A stretch of 18,385 nucleotides of DNA from Cypionkella sp. (GCA_018063485.1 JAGPBG010000003.1:1-18385); one strand, 5' to 3'. Positions 1 through 7,643 are shown, counted from the first letter of the stretch. Made by a program: numbers and translations. Notes: generated from the letters alone by a model not told the origin.

Positions 1-1384
1 CGCCATAGGTGCCCATGCCGTCGTCCAGCACCTTGTCGATGGCCACAAACCACTGCGGCGTATTGCGATAGATCACAGGGGCCTTGGAGCGCCAGGAATG
101 TGGGTAGCTGTGCTTCACCTTACCCTTGGCAAATAGCGCGCCAGCGCCGTGCAGTGCCTTGATATTGCTGACGTTTGCCGGACCTTCCTTGCCATCGGGC
201 AAGATGATGTGCTGACCGCCAAACAGTGGCAGATCTTTGCGATAGCTGCCATCCGCCTCGACGTTATAGGTCATAGGCAGGCCGAATTTCAGCCCCATCT
301 GATAGTCGTCATCGCCATGCGAAGGTGCCGTATGCACAAAGCCCGTGCCCGCGTCATCGGTGACATGGTCGCCCGGCAACAGCGGCACGTCAAAGTCCCA
401 CTCTCCCGCACCGCCCTCGATGCCGCGATAGGGGTGGGCAAGGGTCACGCCCGCCAACGCGTCCGCCGAAACGTCCCGCAAACGCGTAAAGGCGGAAACC
501 TTGCCCGAAGTCATCACCGCTTCGGCCAATTTGTCAGCCAGCAAGATCACCTCGCCAACGGTTGCTGTGGCGTTCTGGGCAACTTCGTCGATGCGGTAGG
601 CACCATAGGAGATGGTCGGATTAAAGGACACCGCGCGGTTCTGCGGGATGGTCCAAGGCGTGGTGGTCCAGATCACCACCGTCTCATTGTCCAATCCTGC
701 CAATGGCCTGAACCGTACCCAGACCATATGGCTGGTGTGGTCGTGATATTCCACCTCGGCCTCGGCCAGCGCGGTTTTCTCGACCGGCGACCACATCACG
801 GGCTTGCTGCCCTGATAAAGCGAGCCGTTCATCAGGAACTTCATGAACTCATCCGCGATCACCGCCTCGGCGTGGTAATCCATGGTGAGGTAGGGCTTGG
901 GCCAGTTGCCAGTTACCCCCAGACGCTTGAATTCCTCGCGCTGAACGTCGATCCAGCCAGCGGCAAAGGCGCGGCATTCCTGCCGGAAATCGACAATGTT
1001 CACATCGTCCTTGTTCAACCCCTTGGCGCGGTATTGCTCTTCGATTTTCCACTCGATCGGCAAGCCGTGGCAATCCCAACCCGGCACATAGCGGGCATCC
1101 TTGCCCATCATCTGCTGGCTGCGCACAACCATGTCCTTGAGGATCTTGTTCAGCGCATGACCGATATGCAAATGCCCGTTGGCATAGGGCGGGCCGTCAT
1201 GCAGCGTGAAGGCCGTGCGCCCGGTTTTCTGGCGCAAGCGGTCATAGACCCCGATCTTTTCCCATCGCGCCAGCCATTCCGGTTCGCGCGCAGGCAAGCC
1301 CGCGCGCATCGGAAAATCGGTTTCGGGCAGAAATACGGTGTCACGGTAGTCAGGGGCAGGGCTTTGGGTCGTATCAGCGCACAT
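1..1384 (-). CDS. ileS: Isoleucyl-tRNA synthetase, N-terminal half (cut by the window edge)
   Basis: This class I aminoacyl-tRNA synthetase charges tRNA-Ile with isoleucine in the cytoplasm. About 461 residues are visible; the family is usually 900-1000, so the KMSKS loop, anticodon-binding part and stop lie outside the window. In order I see the Rossmann-fold HIGH motif (residues 73-76, within PPYANGHLHIGHA), the conserved GWDCHGLPIE segment (102-111), and CP1 editing-domain motifs TTTPWT (240-245) and GTGFVHTAPSHGDDDY (347-362). The ATG at 1384 has an AAGGA ribosome-binding site 8 nt upstream (1393-1397). It lies 65 nt beyond a short isoleucine-rich ORF and a strong hairpin, which suggests attenuation control. 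Identity is certain from the motifs. Confidence 0.97.
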   Translation of the reverse strand, partial: MCADTTQSPAPDYRDTVFLPETDFPMRAGLPAREPEWLARWEKIGVYDRLRQKTGRTAFTLHDGPPYANGHLHIGHALNKILKDMVVRSQQMMGKDARYVPGWDCHGLPIEWKIEEQYRAKGLNKDDVNIVDFRQECRAFAAGWIDVQREEFKRLGVTGNWPKPYLTMDYHAEAVIADEFMKFLMNGSLYQGSKPVMWSPVEKTALAEAEVEYHDHTSHMVWVRFRPLAGLDNETVVIWTTTPWTIPQNRAVSFNPTISYGAYRIDEVAQNATATVGEVILLADKLAEAVMTSGKVSAFTRLRDVSADALAGVTLAHPYRGIEGGAGEWDFDVPLLPGDHVTDDAGTGFVHTAPSHGDDDYQMGLKFGLPMTYNVEADGSYRKDLPLFGGQHIILPDGKEGPANVSNIKALHGAGALFAKGKVKHSYPHSWRSKAPVIYRNTPQWFVAIDKVLDDGMGTYG

Positions 1385-1416
1385 CGGGGCGGTCCTTGGA
1401 AAGAGTCAATCGGAGG

Positions 1417-1462
1417 GGCGCATGGCGCCAGTCCCGGCGTCTGATGCAATCAGATCGCCGGG
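1417..1462 (-). promoter_or_regulatory. Hairpins in the ileS leader (candidate attenuator)
   Basis: On the minus strand CCCGGCG-A-TCTGAT (1462-1449) pairs with ATCAGA-CGCCGGG (1445-1433) around a TGC loop: 13 base pairs with a single bulged A. A smaller GGCGC/GCGCC hairpin follows (1429-1417). The 5' arm of the first hairpin overlaps the last codons and stop of the Ile-rich ORF. Its CGCC 3' arm can instead pair with the GGCG at 1429-1426, giving mutually exclusive folds. No good U-tract follows either hairpin (only GACTCTTTCC), so whether termination is intrinsic, Rho-assisted or replaced by translational control is open. Confidence 0.55.
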
Positions 1463-1500
1463 CCGATAATTCGTATGATCATCGCGGATATGCGGCTCAT
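1450..1500 (-). CDS. Putative isoleucine-rich leader peptide of ileS (16 aa)
   Basis: A 16-codon ORF reads MSRISAMIIRIIGPAI and ends in TGA 65 nt before the ileS start. Six of 16 residues are Ile (ATA, ATC, ATA, ATT, ATC, ATC), including two ATA codons, which should be rare in so GC-rich a genome. The last Ile codon and stop lie inside the 5' arm of a strong hairpin (1433-1462), so ribosome position on this ORF would decide whether the hairpin forms. This is the architecture of amino-acid attenuation leaders (as in ilv, leu and his operons), here with Ile codons in front of the Ile-tRNA synthetase. A weak AAGG precedes the ATG, but the promoter is so close that the mRNA may begin at this AUG. 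Translation is inferred, not shown. Confidence 0.65.
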   Translation of the reverse strand: MSRISAMIIRIIGPAI

Positions 1501-1505
1501 GCGGC

Positions 1506-1534
1506 CTTATAGGAAAGGCTTTGCGCGCGGTAAA
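1506..1534 (-). promoter_or_regulatory. Sigma70-like promoter for the ileS leader
   Basis: On the minus strand TTTACC (1534-1529) and TATAAG (1511-1506) are separated by exactly 17 bp, close to the TTGACA/TATAAT consensus. Only 5 nt separate the -10 hexamer from the ATG of the leader peptide, so initiation 6 nt downstream would place the A of the AUG at +1, giving a leaderless small ORF. The divergent hemoglobin gene starts 58 bp away on the other strand, so the two upstream regions overlap. The assignment is by consensus only. Confidence 0.5.
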
Positions 1535-1591
1535 GGGGCTGCGGCGCCCTGTCCGATTGCAATTTCACCGCCGCAGCGCGACACAGGTGTC

Positions 1592-1993
1592 ATGACCAGC
1601 GCCCTGCCCCCCCGTTTCAACGTCTCCGCGGCCCAGATTGATGCCGTGGTTGCCGATTTCTATGCCGCCATCCGCCAACACGCCACGCTTGGCCCGGTCT
1701 TTGCCGCCCATGTCACCGATTGGCCGGAGCATGAGGCGAAAATTGCCGGTTTCTGGCGCAATGCAATCCTGATGGAGCGCAGCTATGACGGCAATCCGAT
1801 GCAGGCGCACAAGGTCGCTGGCGATGTTCGCCCGGGCATGTTCGAACCGTGGCTAGGCCTGTTTGATCAGGTTCTGGCCCGACAACTGCCGCCCGATCTG
1901 GCCGCCGCCTGGTCGGCGCTGGCGCATCGGATCGGGCGGGCGCTGCGGATGGGGCTGATCGAAACGGCGAACGGCCCGCCCCGCTTTACCTAG
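1592..1993 (+). CDS. Group III truncated hemoglobin
   Basis: A 133-residue globin of the truncated '2-on-2' fold, group III, the type represented by Campylobacter Ctb. By comparison with that family, Tyr24 (in DFYAAI) is at B10, the FWRNAILMERSYDGNPM block (54-70) is the group III signature, His73 is the likely proximal haem ligand, and Trp87 in EPWLGLF is at G8. The role is probably O2 or NO chemistry; no redox partner is encoded next to it. I chose the ATG at 1592 because family similarity begins just after it; the preceding AGGTG is only 2 nt away, so the ribosome site is weak. An in-frame ATG at 1475 would add 39 low-complexity residues and overlap the divergent ileS leader. The TAG stop overlaps the stop of the converging DUF2339 gene within one CTAG. 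Confidence 0.88.
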   Translation: MTSALPPRFNVSAAQIDAVVADFYAAIRQHATLGPVFAAHVTDWPEHEAKIAGFWRNAILMERSYDGNPMQAHKVAGDVRPGMFEPWLGLFDQVLARQLPPDLAAAWSALAHRIGRALRMGLIETANGPPRFT

Positions 1994-4755
1994 CTTTCGG
2001 CCGGTGGCTTGCCCGCAACCTGCCCCGCCCAGCGGTTCAACCAGGCCAGAGCGGCCAGCGACAGACCCAACCCCAGGAAGCTGACCACCCGCGTCAGCCC
2101 GGTCAGACCCGAGGCATCCCACAAGAACACCTTGGCCACCGTCAGCGCAATCACCGCCATCGCAATCTTGCGCAACATATCGCAATGACGCGCAATCGCC
2201 TGATACAGCAGCCCCGCACCCAACAGCATCATCGCCACCGTGTAGCTATATAGCTCACCTTGCACCACGCTGCTGCCGCCCAACCAATCGCCCTGCCAGA
2301 AGCGCCGGATTTCCAGCACCACATAGAGCGCCGACAACACCCCGCCCACGGCTGCAAACGCCATCCGCAACAGGCGCGGCACCCCCGGCAGTTTCCACGC
2401 CGCCGCCAACAGCAGCAAACCCGGTACCAGATAGGCCACCATCAGACTGTCAAACACCATTGGCCCGGAAACCCGCCCGCTCAGATCCTGTGGGCCCCAA
2501 CTGAACATCGGGTTCAGGAGGGTAACCGCCATCGCCAAACCTCCAGCCGCAATCAAGCCTGCAATCAACGCAATCACACCGCGCAGCCAGCGCAGCACCC
2601 CGCCCAACCGGGCGCGGTAGATCTGCATCAACATCAGGACCAGCCAAGGCAGTGCCGACAACGTGGCAAAGGCGGCAGTGCCATCGGGATAGGAGTGATC
2701 TGCGGGCATCATCCAGCGGGTGATCAAGATATTGAGCAACACCGCCGCAAAGCCCGCAGCCGCGCTTTCCATCACCCCCATGGCAATCGGTCGCTCCACC
2801 GGACGCAGCAGATAAATCGCGGCAATCAGCGCACCGATCACCCCCAGATAGGTGATCAGCACCGCACCCAGATTTGCCCAAAGCGCCCATTCGATGCCGG
2901 GATCAACCAACAGCCGATAGCCGAGCACCGCCACGCCTGCCTGAATGAACAGCCCCATTTCCGGCAACACAAATCGCCGGTCCAATACCGCCGCAGCCAG
3001 CACCAACACTGCCAGCGCCAGTGTCAAAGCCGAAGACGAGGTGATCAGGAACAGCGCCAATGCAATCAGTGACAGCGCCGACAGCGTGGCATGGGCCGCT
3101 CGGCGCAAATCGGCTGCGTCAACCTTGGCAAAGCGTAGCGCCAGCGCCACCATCAGCCCCGCAAGCGCTATGACATGCAGCGCCCAAGGATAGGCCCCGA
3201 GCACCGGCGAAGGGTTCCAAAACAGCTCCAGCCCCGCTGCTGCCACCGGTGCCGTCAACACCGCGCCCAGGCCAAAGGCAATGCCCTGAAGGCCCTGTGA
3301 TCGCAGCGCACGCCACGCAAAGGCCAACGACATCACCACTGCCATCGCAAACAGGATCGTGACCGTCATCGGTGCCGAGGATTCCGGCGCCCGCATCTCG
3401 ATCGCCAGTGCCGAAAACTCACGCGACAGCGGGTTATGGTTCAGCGCATCGCTGGCCAAACGCCCTACCAGGGCCAGCGCAGGCAAGGCCGCCAAATCAC
3501 CAATCCCCGGCGCCTTCTCGGCCCACAGCAATAGGGCCAGCGCCAGCACAACGATCAGGCCATAGACCAAAAGCATCTCATCGGGTTGCCAAGAGAACAC
3601 CGACAACAACCCGACCGAGGCCGTCAATACCGATCCGGCCGCCAGCCGCACCGGAAAATCCGGCCAGCCTTCCTTACCGTGCAGCAACAGCGCCTCAACC
3701 ACCGACGGCCCCTCATGGGTGGGCATGACCTGCATGACCGGCAGCGCCACCGACAGCACCGCCAAAGCAACCAAAGCCAGCGCAAAACCGGCCACCCCTG
3801 CCCCGCCCGCAAACATCAGATAGGCCCCGCCAAATCCCAGAACCAGCGCCAGCACCGAAACCCACGCCCAGCGCCGCAGTGCATCCACCGCTAACCCCAT
3901 CGCGGCAATCAGCGCGTAATAGCCATAAAGCCAAGGTGCCGGCCCCGCGCCGCCCGCGACCAGAAACGGTGTGGCAGCCGCTCCCAAAAGCCCGATTGCG
4001 GCCAGCAAAGGCCCGTGCAGCCAGCCCAATACGACCGCCAACAGCGCCGTTGTCAGCAACCCGCCAAAGGCCAATTCCGGCCCGATCAGCCCGTAAAGCT
4101 GCCGCGCCGCGACGATGCCGGCAAAAATCGCCACCAATCCCGCCCCCGAAAACACCGAAGGCAAATTCGCCGTCGCCTGATCGCCCTCATCGCCATGGCG
4201 GCGACGCAACCACTCGCCCGCGCCGATCAACGCCGCACCAAAGGCAATCGCCGCCAACACCCGCAATCCGGGCGGCAACAGGCCCTTTTCCATGCCATAT
4301 TGCACGAAGAATACCCCCGCCAGCGCCAGAGATACCGCCGAAATCACATAGACCCAATTGCGCAACAGCCAGGCCATCAGATTGGCAAACCGGTCCGAGC
4401 GCATCACCAACGCGCGGTCCTGTTCAACCGGATCTGCAACCGCAGCCGGCAGTGGAACCGCGCGATTTCCCGGCAAAACCGACCCCTCCACTTGGGCCTC
4501 GACGGGTATCGCCTGGGCCACTCCTGGGCGCTCTTGCGGGTCTGGTTGGCTCTCTTGGGCAGGTCTCCCCACGATGACAGCGGCGGATTGCGCCAAGGCC
4601 TGCCCGGCACGAACCTCGCCGCGATGCACATCGCGCAGATCAGCCTCCAACTGCATGACCCGCGCCCGCAACCGCGACAGGCTGACCCAAAGCGCAATGA
4701 TCGAAACCGGAATAGCCAAGACCAGCAGACCCAGAATTACAATAACACCGTCCAT
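1990..4755 (-). CDS. DUF2339 family polytopic membrane protein
   Basis: A 921-residue inner-membrane protein of unknown function. Residues 3-25 form one hydrophobic helix. A polar, partly charged stretch follows (about 26-125, starting with the coiled-coil-like SRLRARVMQLEADLRD), then roughly 20 or more closely packed hydrophobic segments to the C-terminus. The segment starting NWVYVISAVSLALAGVFFVQ, followed by YGMEKGLLPPG and an (R)EWLRRR-like basic turn, is the recognisable DUF2339 signature. The length fits the family (about 900). I chose the ATG at 4755 because GGGAAGG lies about 6 nt upstream; a TTG at 4770 is less likely. No function can be assigned. It converges on the hemoglobin gene with a 4-bp overlap and starts 198 bp downstream of acuI, so it may have its own promoter. 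Confidence 0.88.
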   Translation of the reverse strand: MDGVIVILGLLVLAIPVSIIALWVSLSRLRARVMQLEADLRDVHRGEVRAGQALAQSAAVIVGRPAQESQPDPQERPGVAQAIPVEAQVEGSVLPGNRAVPLPAAVADPVEQDRALVMRSDRFANLMAWLLRNWVYVISAVSLALAGVFFVQYGMEKGLLPPGLRVLAAIAFGAALIGAGEWLRRRHGDEGDQATANLPSVFSGAGLVAIFAGIVAARQLYGLIGPELAFGGLLTTALLAVVLGWLHGPLLAAIGLLGAAATPFLVAGGAGPAPWLYGYYALIAAMGLAVDALRRWAWVSVLALVLGFGGAYLMFAGGAGVAGFALALVALAVLSVALPVMQVMPTHEGPSVVEALLLHGKEGWPDFPVRLAAGSVLTASVGLLSVFSWQPDEMLLVYGLIVVLALALLLWAEKAPGIGDLAALPALALVGRLASDALNHNPLSREFSALAIEMRAPESSAPMTVTILFAMAVVMSLAFAWRALRSQGLQGIAFGLGAVLTAPVAAAGLELFWNPSPVLGAYPWALHVIALAGLMVALALRFAKVDAADLRRAAHATLSALSLIALALFLITSSSALTLALAVLVLAAAVLDRRFVLPEMGLFIQAGVAVLGYRLLVDPGIEWALWANLGAVLITYLGVIGALIAAIYLLRPVERPIAMGVMESAAAGFAAVLLNILITRWMMPADHSYPDGTAAFATLSALPWLVLMLMQIYRARLGGVLRWLRGVIALIAGLIAAGGLAMAVTLLNPMFSWGPQDLSGRVSGPMVFDSLMVAYLVPGLLLLAAAWKLPGVPRLLRMAFAAVGGVLSALYVVLEIRRFWQGDWLGGSSVVQGELYSYTVAMMLLGAGLLYQAIARHCDMLRKIAMAVIALTVAKVFLWDASGLTGLTRVVSFLGLGLSLAALAWLNRWAGQVAGKPPAES

Positions 4756-4877
4756 CGTCTGCCTTCCCAAGTTCTGATCGCCCGGAAGAGCTTATTCCAC
4801 CCACACTGCCCTGCACAGTATGGAAATCCCGCCCACTCCACCGATCCTCGACGGCCATGCCATGACCCTCCGGCACA

Positions 4878-4941
4878 ACATCAGGCAGAGTGACAAAGGC
4901 ATCCGCCGGGTCTGTTTGTCACATCCCCCAATCATCAGGCA
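4878..4941. repeat. Dyad with flanking 9-bp direct repeats between acuI and the DUF2339 gene
   Basis: GTGACAAA (4890-4897) and TTTGTCAC (4915-4922) form a perfect 8-bp inverted repeat with a 17-nt centre. CATCAGGCA occurs on both sides, at 4879-4887 and 4933-4941. The dyad lies 32 nt past the acuI stop and 135 bp before the DUF2339 start. It lacks a U-tract on the minus strand, so it is as plausible as an operator as it is as an acuI terminator. The function is undetermined. Confidence 0.35.
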
Positions 4942-4953
4942 TCAACAGCCCGT

Positions 4954-5943
4954 TTACGAAATTTCAACCACGGTACGCCCGCGCAGTTGCCCCGCCACGA
5001 TCCTTGCGGCCAGTTCGGGCAAGTCAGACATCGGCGCGGTGACCGTCAGATTGGCCAATTTCGCACGGTCCAGATGCTGATCCAGCAAACCCCATGCCCG
5101 CGCGCGTTTTCCCTGTGGCACCATCACTGAATCCACACCCAGCAGTGCCACCGCGCGTAAGATATGTGGCATGACCGAGCCGGGCAAATCAACCCCACCC
5201 GCCAGACCACAGGCGGCAATCGCCCCGCCATAGCGGGTTTGTGCCAGCGCATTGGCCAGCGTATGGCTGCCCACAACATCCACCCCCGCATCCCAGCGCT
5301 CGGCCTGCAACATCTTGCCCGCCGCCGAAAGCTCGGCGCGATCAACAAAACCGCTCGCGCCGAGATCGGTCAGGAAATCATGCTCTTGTGGTCGCCCGGT
5401 CGAGGCAATCACCCGGTGGCCCAGCTTGGCCAACAGCGCCACAGCGACCGAGCCAACTCCTCCCGCGGCCCCTGTCACCAGCACGTCGCCACCGCCATCC
5501 AGCGCACCGAAATCCTGCAAGGCCAGCACGCAAAGTGCTGCGGTGTAGCCTGCGGTGCCGATAGCCATCGCTTCAGCCGGACCAAACCCGCTGGGCAGTC
5601 GCGTCAGATAGGCGGGTTTCAAGCGTTGAAAACGCGAATAGGCCCCCCATTCGGTTTCCGACAGGCCCCAGCCGTTCACGATCACCTTGTCCCCGGCCTG
5701 CCATGCCGGGTCACTCGATTCCATCACCACGCCCGCAAGATCAATCCCTGCCACCATCGGCAAACGCCGCGCGATGCGCCCCTTGCCGGTAATCGCCAAA
5801 CCGTCCTTGTAGTTGACGCTAGAGTGGCTGATCCGGACCAAGACATCATTGTCCGGCAGATCGGCAAGCGTCAAAGTCTCAAACCCTGCCCGTGGCTTAC
5901 CCTCGACATCACGGATAACCATCGCGGTAAAACCATCGGCCAT
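4954..5943 (-). CDS. acuI: AcuI/YhdH-type NADPH-dependent acryloyl-CoA reductase
   Basis: A 329-residue medium-chain dehydrogenase/reductase of the zinc-independent quinone-oxidoreductase-like YhdH/AcuI family, which in Rhodobacteraceae reduces acryloyl-CoA to propionyl-CoA and so detoxifies acrylate from DMSP or 3-hydroxypropionate metabolism. Visible motifs are SSVNYKDGLAITG (41-53, substrate/cofactor entry), AGIDLAG (65-71) and the nucleotide-binding VTGAAGGVGSVAV (156-168). There are no structural-zinc cysteines. The length matches the family. The ATG at 5943 is supported by AGGAG 9 nt upstream; an upstream in-frame extension is rich in R, K and P and unlike the family. No acuR regulator or DMSP lyase gene (dddL) lies alongside, so substrate assignment rests on family membership only; a general quinone or enoyl reductase cannot be excluded. 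Confidence 0.85.
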   Translation of the reverse strand: MADGFTAMVIRDVEGKPRAGFETLTLADLPDNDVLVRISHSSVNYKDGLAITGKGRIARRLPMVAGIDLAGVVMESSDPAWQAGDKVIVNGWGLSETEWGAYSRFQRLKPAYLTRLPSGFGPAEAMAIGTAGYTAALCVLALQDFGALDGGGDVLVTGAAGGVGSVAVALLAKLGHRVIASTGRPQEHDFLTDLGASGFVDRAELSAAGKMLQAERWDAGVDVVGSHTLANALAQTRYGGAIAACGLAGGVDLPGSVMPHILRAVALLGVDSVMVPQGKRARAWGLLDQHLDRAKLANLTVTAPMSDLPELAARIVAGQLRGRTVVEIS

Positions 5944-6230
5944 CTTGCTGTTCTCCTGTCTGGGGCCGTGCATCCTGCCGGAAAACTTCGGCCCGAAAAT
6001 CCGGCGTCTTTGCTTGGGCATCAGGTGAACCGGTTTACCGCCTGCAGCGCAACCGCTATTTCGATATTCCGATTTGCGCCTGACTTGCTCTGCCAGCCGC
6101 ACAGCCGGTTTGCCAGCAAACGATCGCCGCACGGTGGGTTAACCCTGCCCGAAAAAACCGGGAAGGGCAGCAAAGATCGGCTCAGACAGGCTGGCGATTG
6201 CTGAAAACCGCAATGCCCTCGGCTGTCGCC
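5944..6230. other. Intergenic region upstream of acuI, no gene seen
   Basis: This 287-bp gap follows the amidase stop and precedes acuI. It contains a GGGTTAACCC palindrome (6136-6145), overlapped at its edge by CTGCCC/GGGCAG arms (6145-6150 and 6165-6170) around an A6/T6 run. This could be a weak amidase terminator but is not a classic one, since the T-run is in the loop. A GCCGG/CCGGC pair (5977-5981 and 6001-6005) lies in the acuI leader. I could not assign a promoter. Open frames across the gap do not resemble protein-coding sequence. Confidence 0.4.
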
Positions 6231-7586
6231 TTAGCCTACGACCGGAACCGCATCGCCGATCACCGCTCCGGCTTCCAAAAGCAAGTCCTCACGATAGGGT
6301 GCGGCAAGCAGTTGCACTGCCATCGGGGCACCTGTGCTGACAGTCAGGCCCGGCAGCCCCATCAGCGGGGGAGCGATTTGGAGCGTTTGCGCCTCGATGA
6401 TCGCGTCGAAATCGGCCTCAGAGGCCACGTCGCGGTTGTTGGCGAAGGGGAGATCGGTGGAGACGGGGCATAGCATCAGGGGGGTAGACTCAAAAAACGC
6501 CCGCCATTCGCGGATCAGGCGCGAGCGGGCGGCAAAGATGTCCATGAAGGCATCAAGGCTGGGCGGGGGCGCGTGGCGGCAGAGGTTCTCATAAACGAAG
6601 ATCGCGTCGGCATCGCCTTCGGCATAGACGGCGGCCCCACGGGTGCGGCGCATGTCGCCCATCCAGAGTTGCAGTTGCAAGGTGACGGCTTCGCGCAGAG
6701 GCGGCGGCGATGTCTCGATGATCTCATAGCCTGCCGATTGAAATCTGTGGGCGGCGATGGTGAGCGCTTGACGAATGGCGGGATGGGTTTGCAGGCCCTC
6801 GGGGGCGGGGCATAGCGCGATGCGGCGCGGAGCCGGGGTTGGGATGGTTTCGGGCAACGACCAAGGGTCGCGCGGATCGGGGTGCGACATGGCCCGGAAG
6901 GCGAGGGCGAGATCGGGGACCGAGCGAGCCAGGGGGCCGGAGACGGCCATCAGTTGCGCGCCAATCAGGCGGTCGGGGCCAGAGGCGTTGAAGCCGGGGA
7001 CGCGGCCAAGGCTCGGGCGCAGCCCGTGGATGCCGCAGGCGTAGGCGGGATAGCGGATCGAGCCTGCGATATCGGTCCCATGCGCAATGGCACCCATGCC
7101 GGTGGCGGCAGCGACGGCCGCACCGCCCGATGAGCCACCGGGAGTAAGGGTGGGATCAAGCGGGTTCAGGGTTTGCCCGTAGGCCTGGTTGCGGGTGAAC
7201 CAGCGCAGGGAAAAGGCCGGGGTATTCGTGCGCCCGATGATGATGGCTCCGGCGCGGCGCAGGTTGCTGACGACAGGGCTGTCGGTGGTGGCGATCAGAT
7301 GCTGGTTGATCCGGGTGCCGTTGGTGGTGGCATGGCCGGCCTGATCGGTAAGACATTTGATGGTGACGGGCACGCCGGCCATGGGCGGCAGGGTTTCGCC
7401 CTTGGCGCGGGCGTGGTCAAGGGCGTCGGCGGTGGCCAGCGCCTCGACATCGCAACGGTCGGTGATGGCATTGAGTCGCGGGTTGAGGGCGGTAATGCGG
7501 TTCAGAGCGGCCTCGGTGATCTCACGCGCAGAATGGGTGCCAAAGCGAAGGGCGGTGGCTATTTCGGTGGCAGTGAGGCTGTGCAT
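6231..7586 (-). CDS. Amidase signature family enzyme
   Basis: A 451-residue amidohydrolase of the amidase-signature family, which hydrolyses C-N amide bonds with a Ser-cisSer-Lys triad. Lys77 (in VPVTIKCLTD), Ser152 (in the PGGSSGG loop, 149-155) and nucleophile Ser176 (in GTDIAGSIRYPA) have the expected spacings (75 and 24). The length is normal for stand-alone amidases. The substrate is unknown, and no GatB/GatC subunits adjoin, so it is not likely to be GatA. AAAGGA lies about 8 nt before the ATG. It follows mraY on the same strand after a 182-bp gap with hairpins, so it is probably a separate unit. The coding strand is noticeably rich in C-ending codons (GCC, ACC, ATC, CTC) compared with the adjoining murF and mraY, a weak hint of a different origin. 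Confidence 0.88.
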   Translation of the reverse strand: MHSLTATEIATALRFGTHSAREITEAALNRITALNPRLNAITDRCDVEALATADALDHARAKGETLPPMAGVPVTIKCLTDQAGHATTNGTRINQHLIATTDSPVVSNLRRAGAIIIGRTNTPAFSLRWFTRNQAYGQTLNPLDPTLTPGGSSGGAAVAAATGMGAIAHGTDIAGSIRYPAYACGIHGLRPSLGRVPGFNASGPDRLIGAQLMAVSGPLARSVPDLALAFRAMSHPDPRDPWSLPETIPTPAPRRIALCPAPEGLQTHPAIRQALTIAAHRFQSAGYEIIETSPPPLREAVTLQLQLWMGDMRRTRGAAVYAEGDADAIFVYENLCRHAPPPSLDAFMDIFAARSRLIREWRAFFESTPLMLCPVSTDLPFANNRDVASEADFDAIIEAQTLQIAPPLMGLPGLTVSTGAPMAVQLLAAPYREDLLLEAGAVIGDAVPVVG

Positions 7587-7643
7587 GGGGCGGTCCTTTG
7601 GCTGGGATTGTCTGAGGCTAGCTTGGTGGGATGGGCAAATGCA

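Noticed and set aside
149..1444. 431-residue open frame on the plus strand
   Set aside because: It is antisense to ileS, whose frame carries HIGH and editing motifs; the plus-strand product resembles no known family and is rich in Gly, Arg and His as expected for a mirror frame in GC-rich DNA.
1385..1591. T-box riboswitch for ileS
   Set aside because: No T-box sequence (UGGN bulge context) or specifier stem is visible, and the leader is only about 115 nt; the Ile-rich ORF explains the region better.
1475..1591. Upstream start for the hemoglobin gene, adding 39 residues
   Set aside because: The extension is unlike any globin N-terminus and would overlap the ileS leader peptide and promoter on the other strand.
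2260..4577. Long plus-strand open frames opposite the DUF2339 gene (2260-3072, 3879-4577, 4015-4893)
   Set aside because: Low-complexity Gln/His/Arg/Pro-rich products antisense to a membrane-protein gene; composition is explained by the complement of hydrophobic codons.
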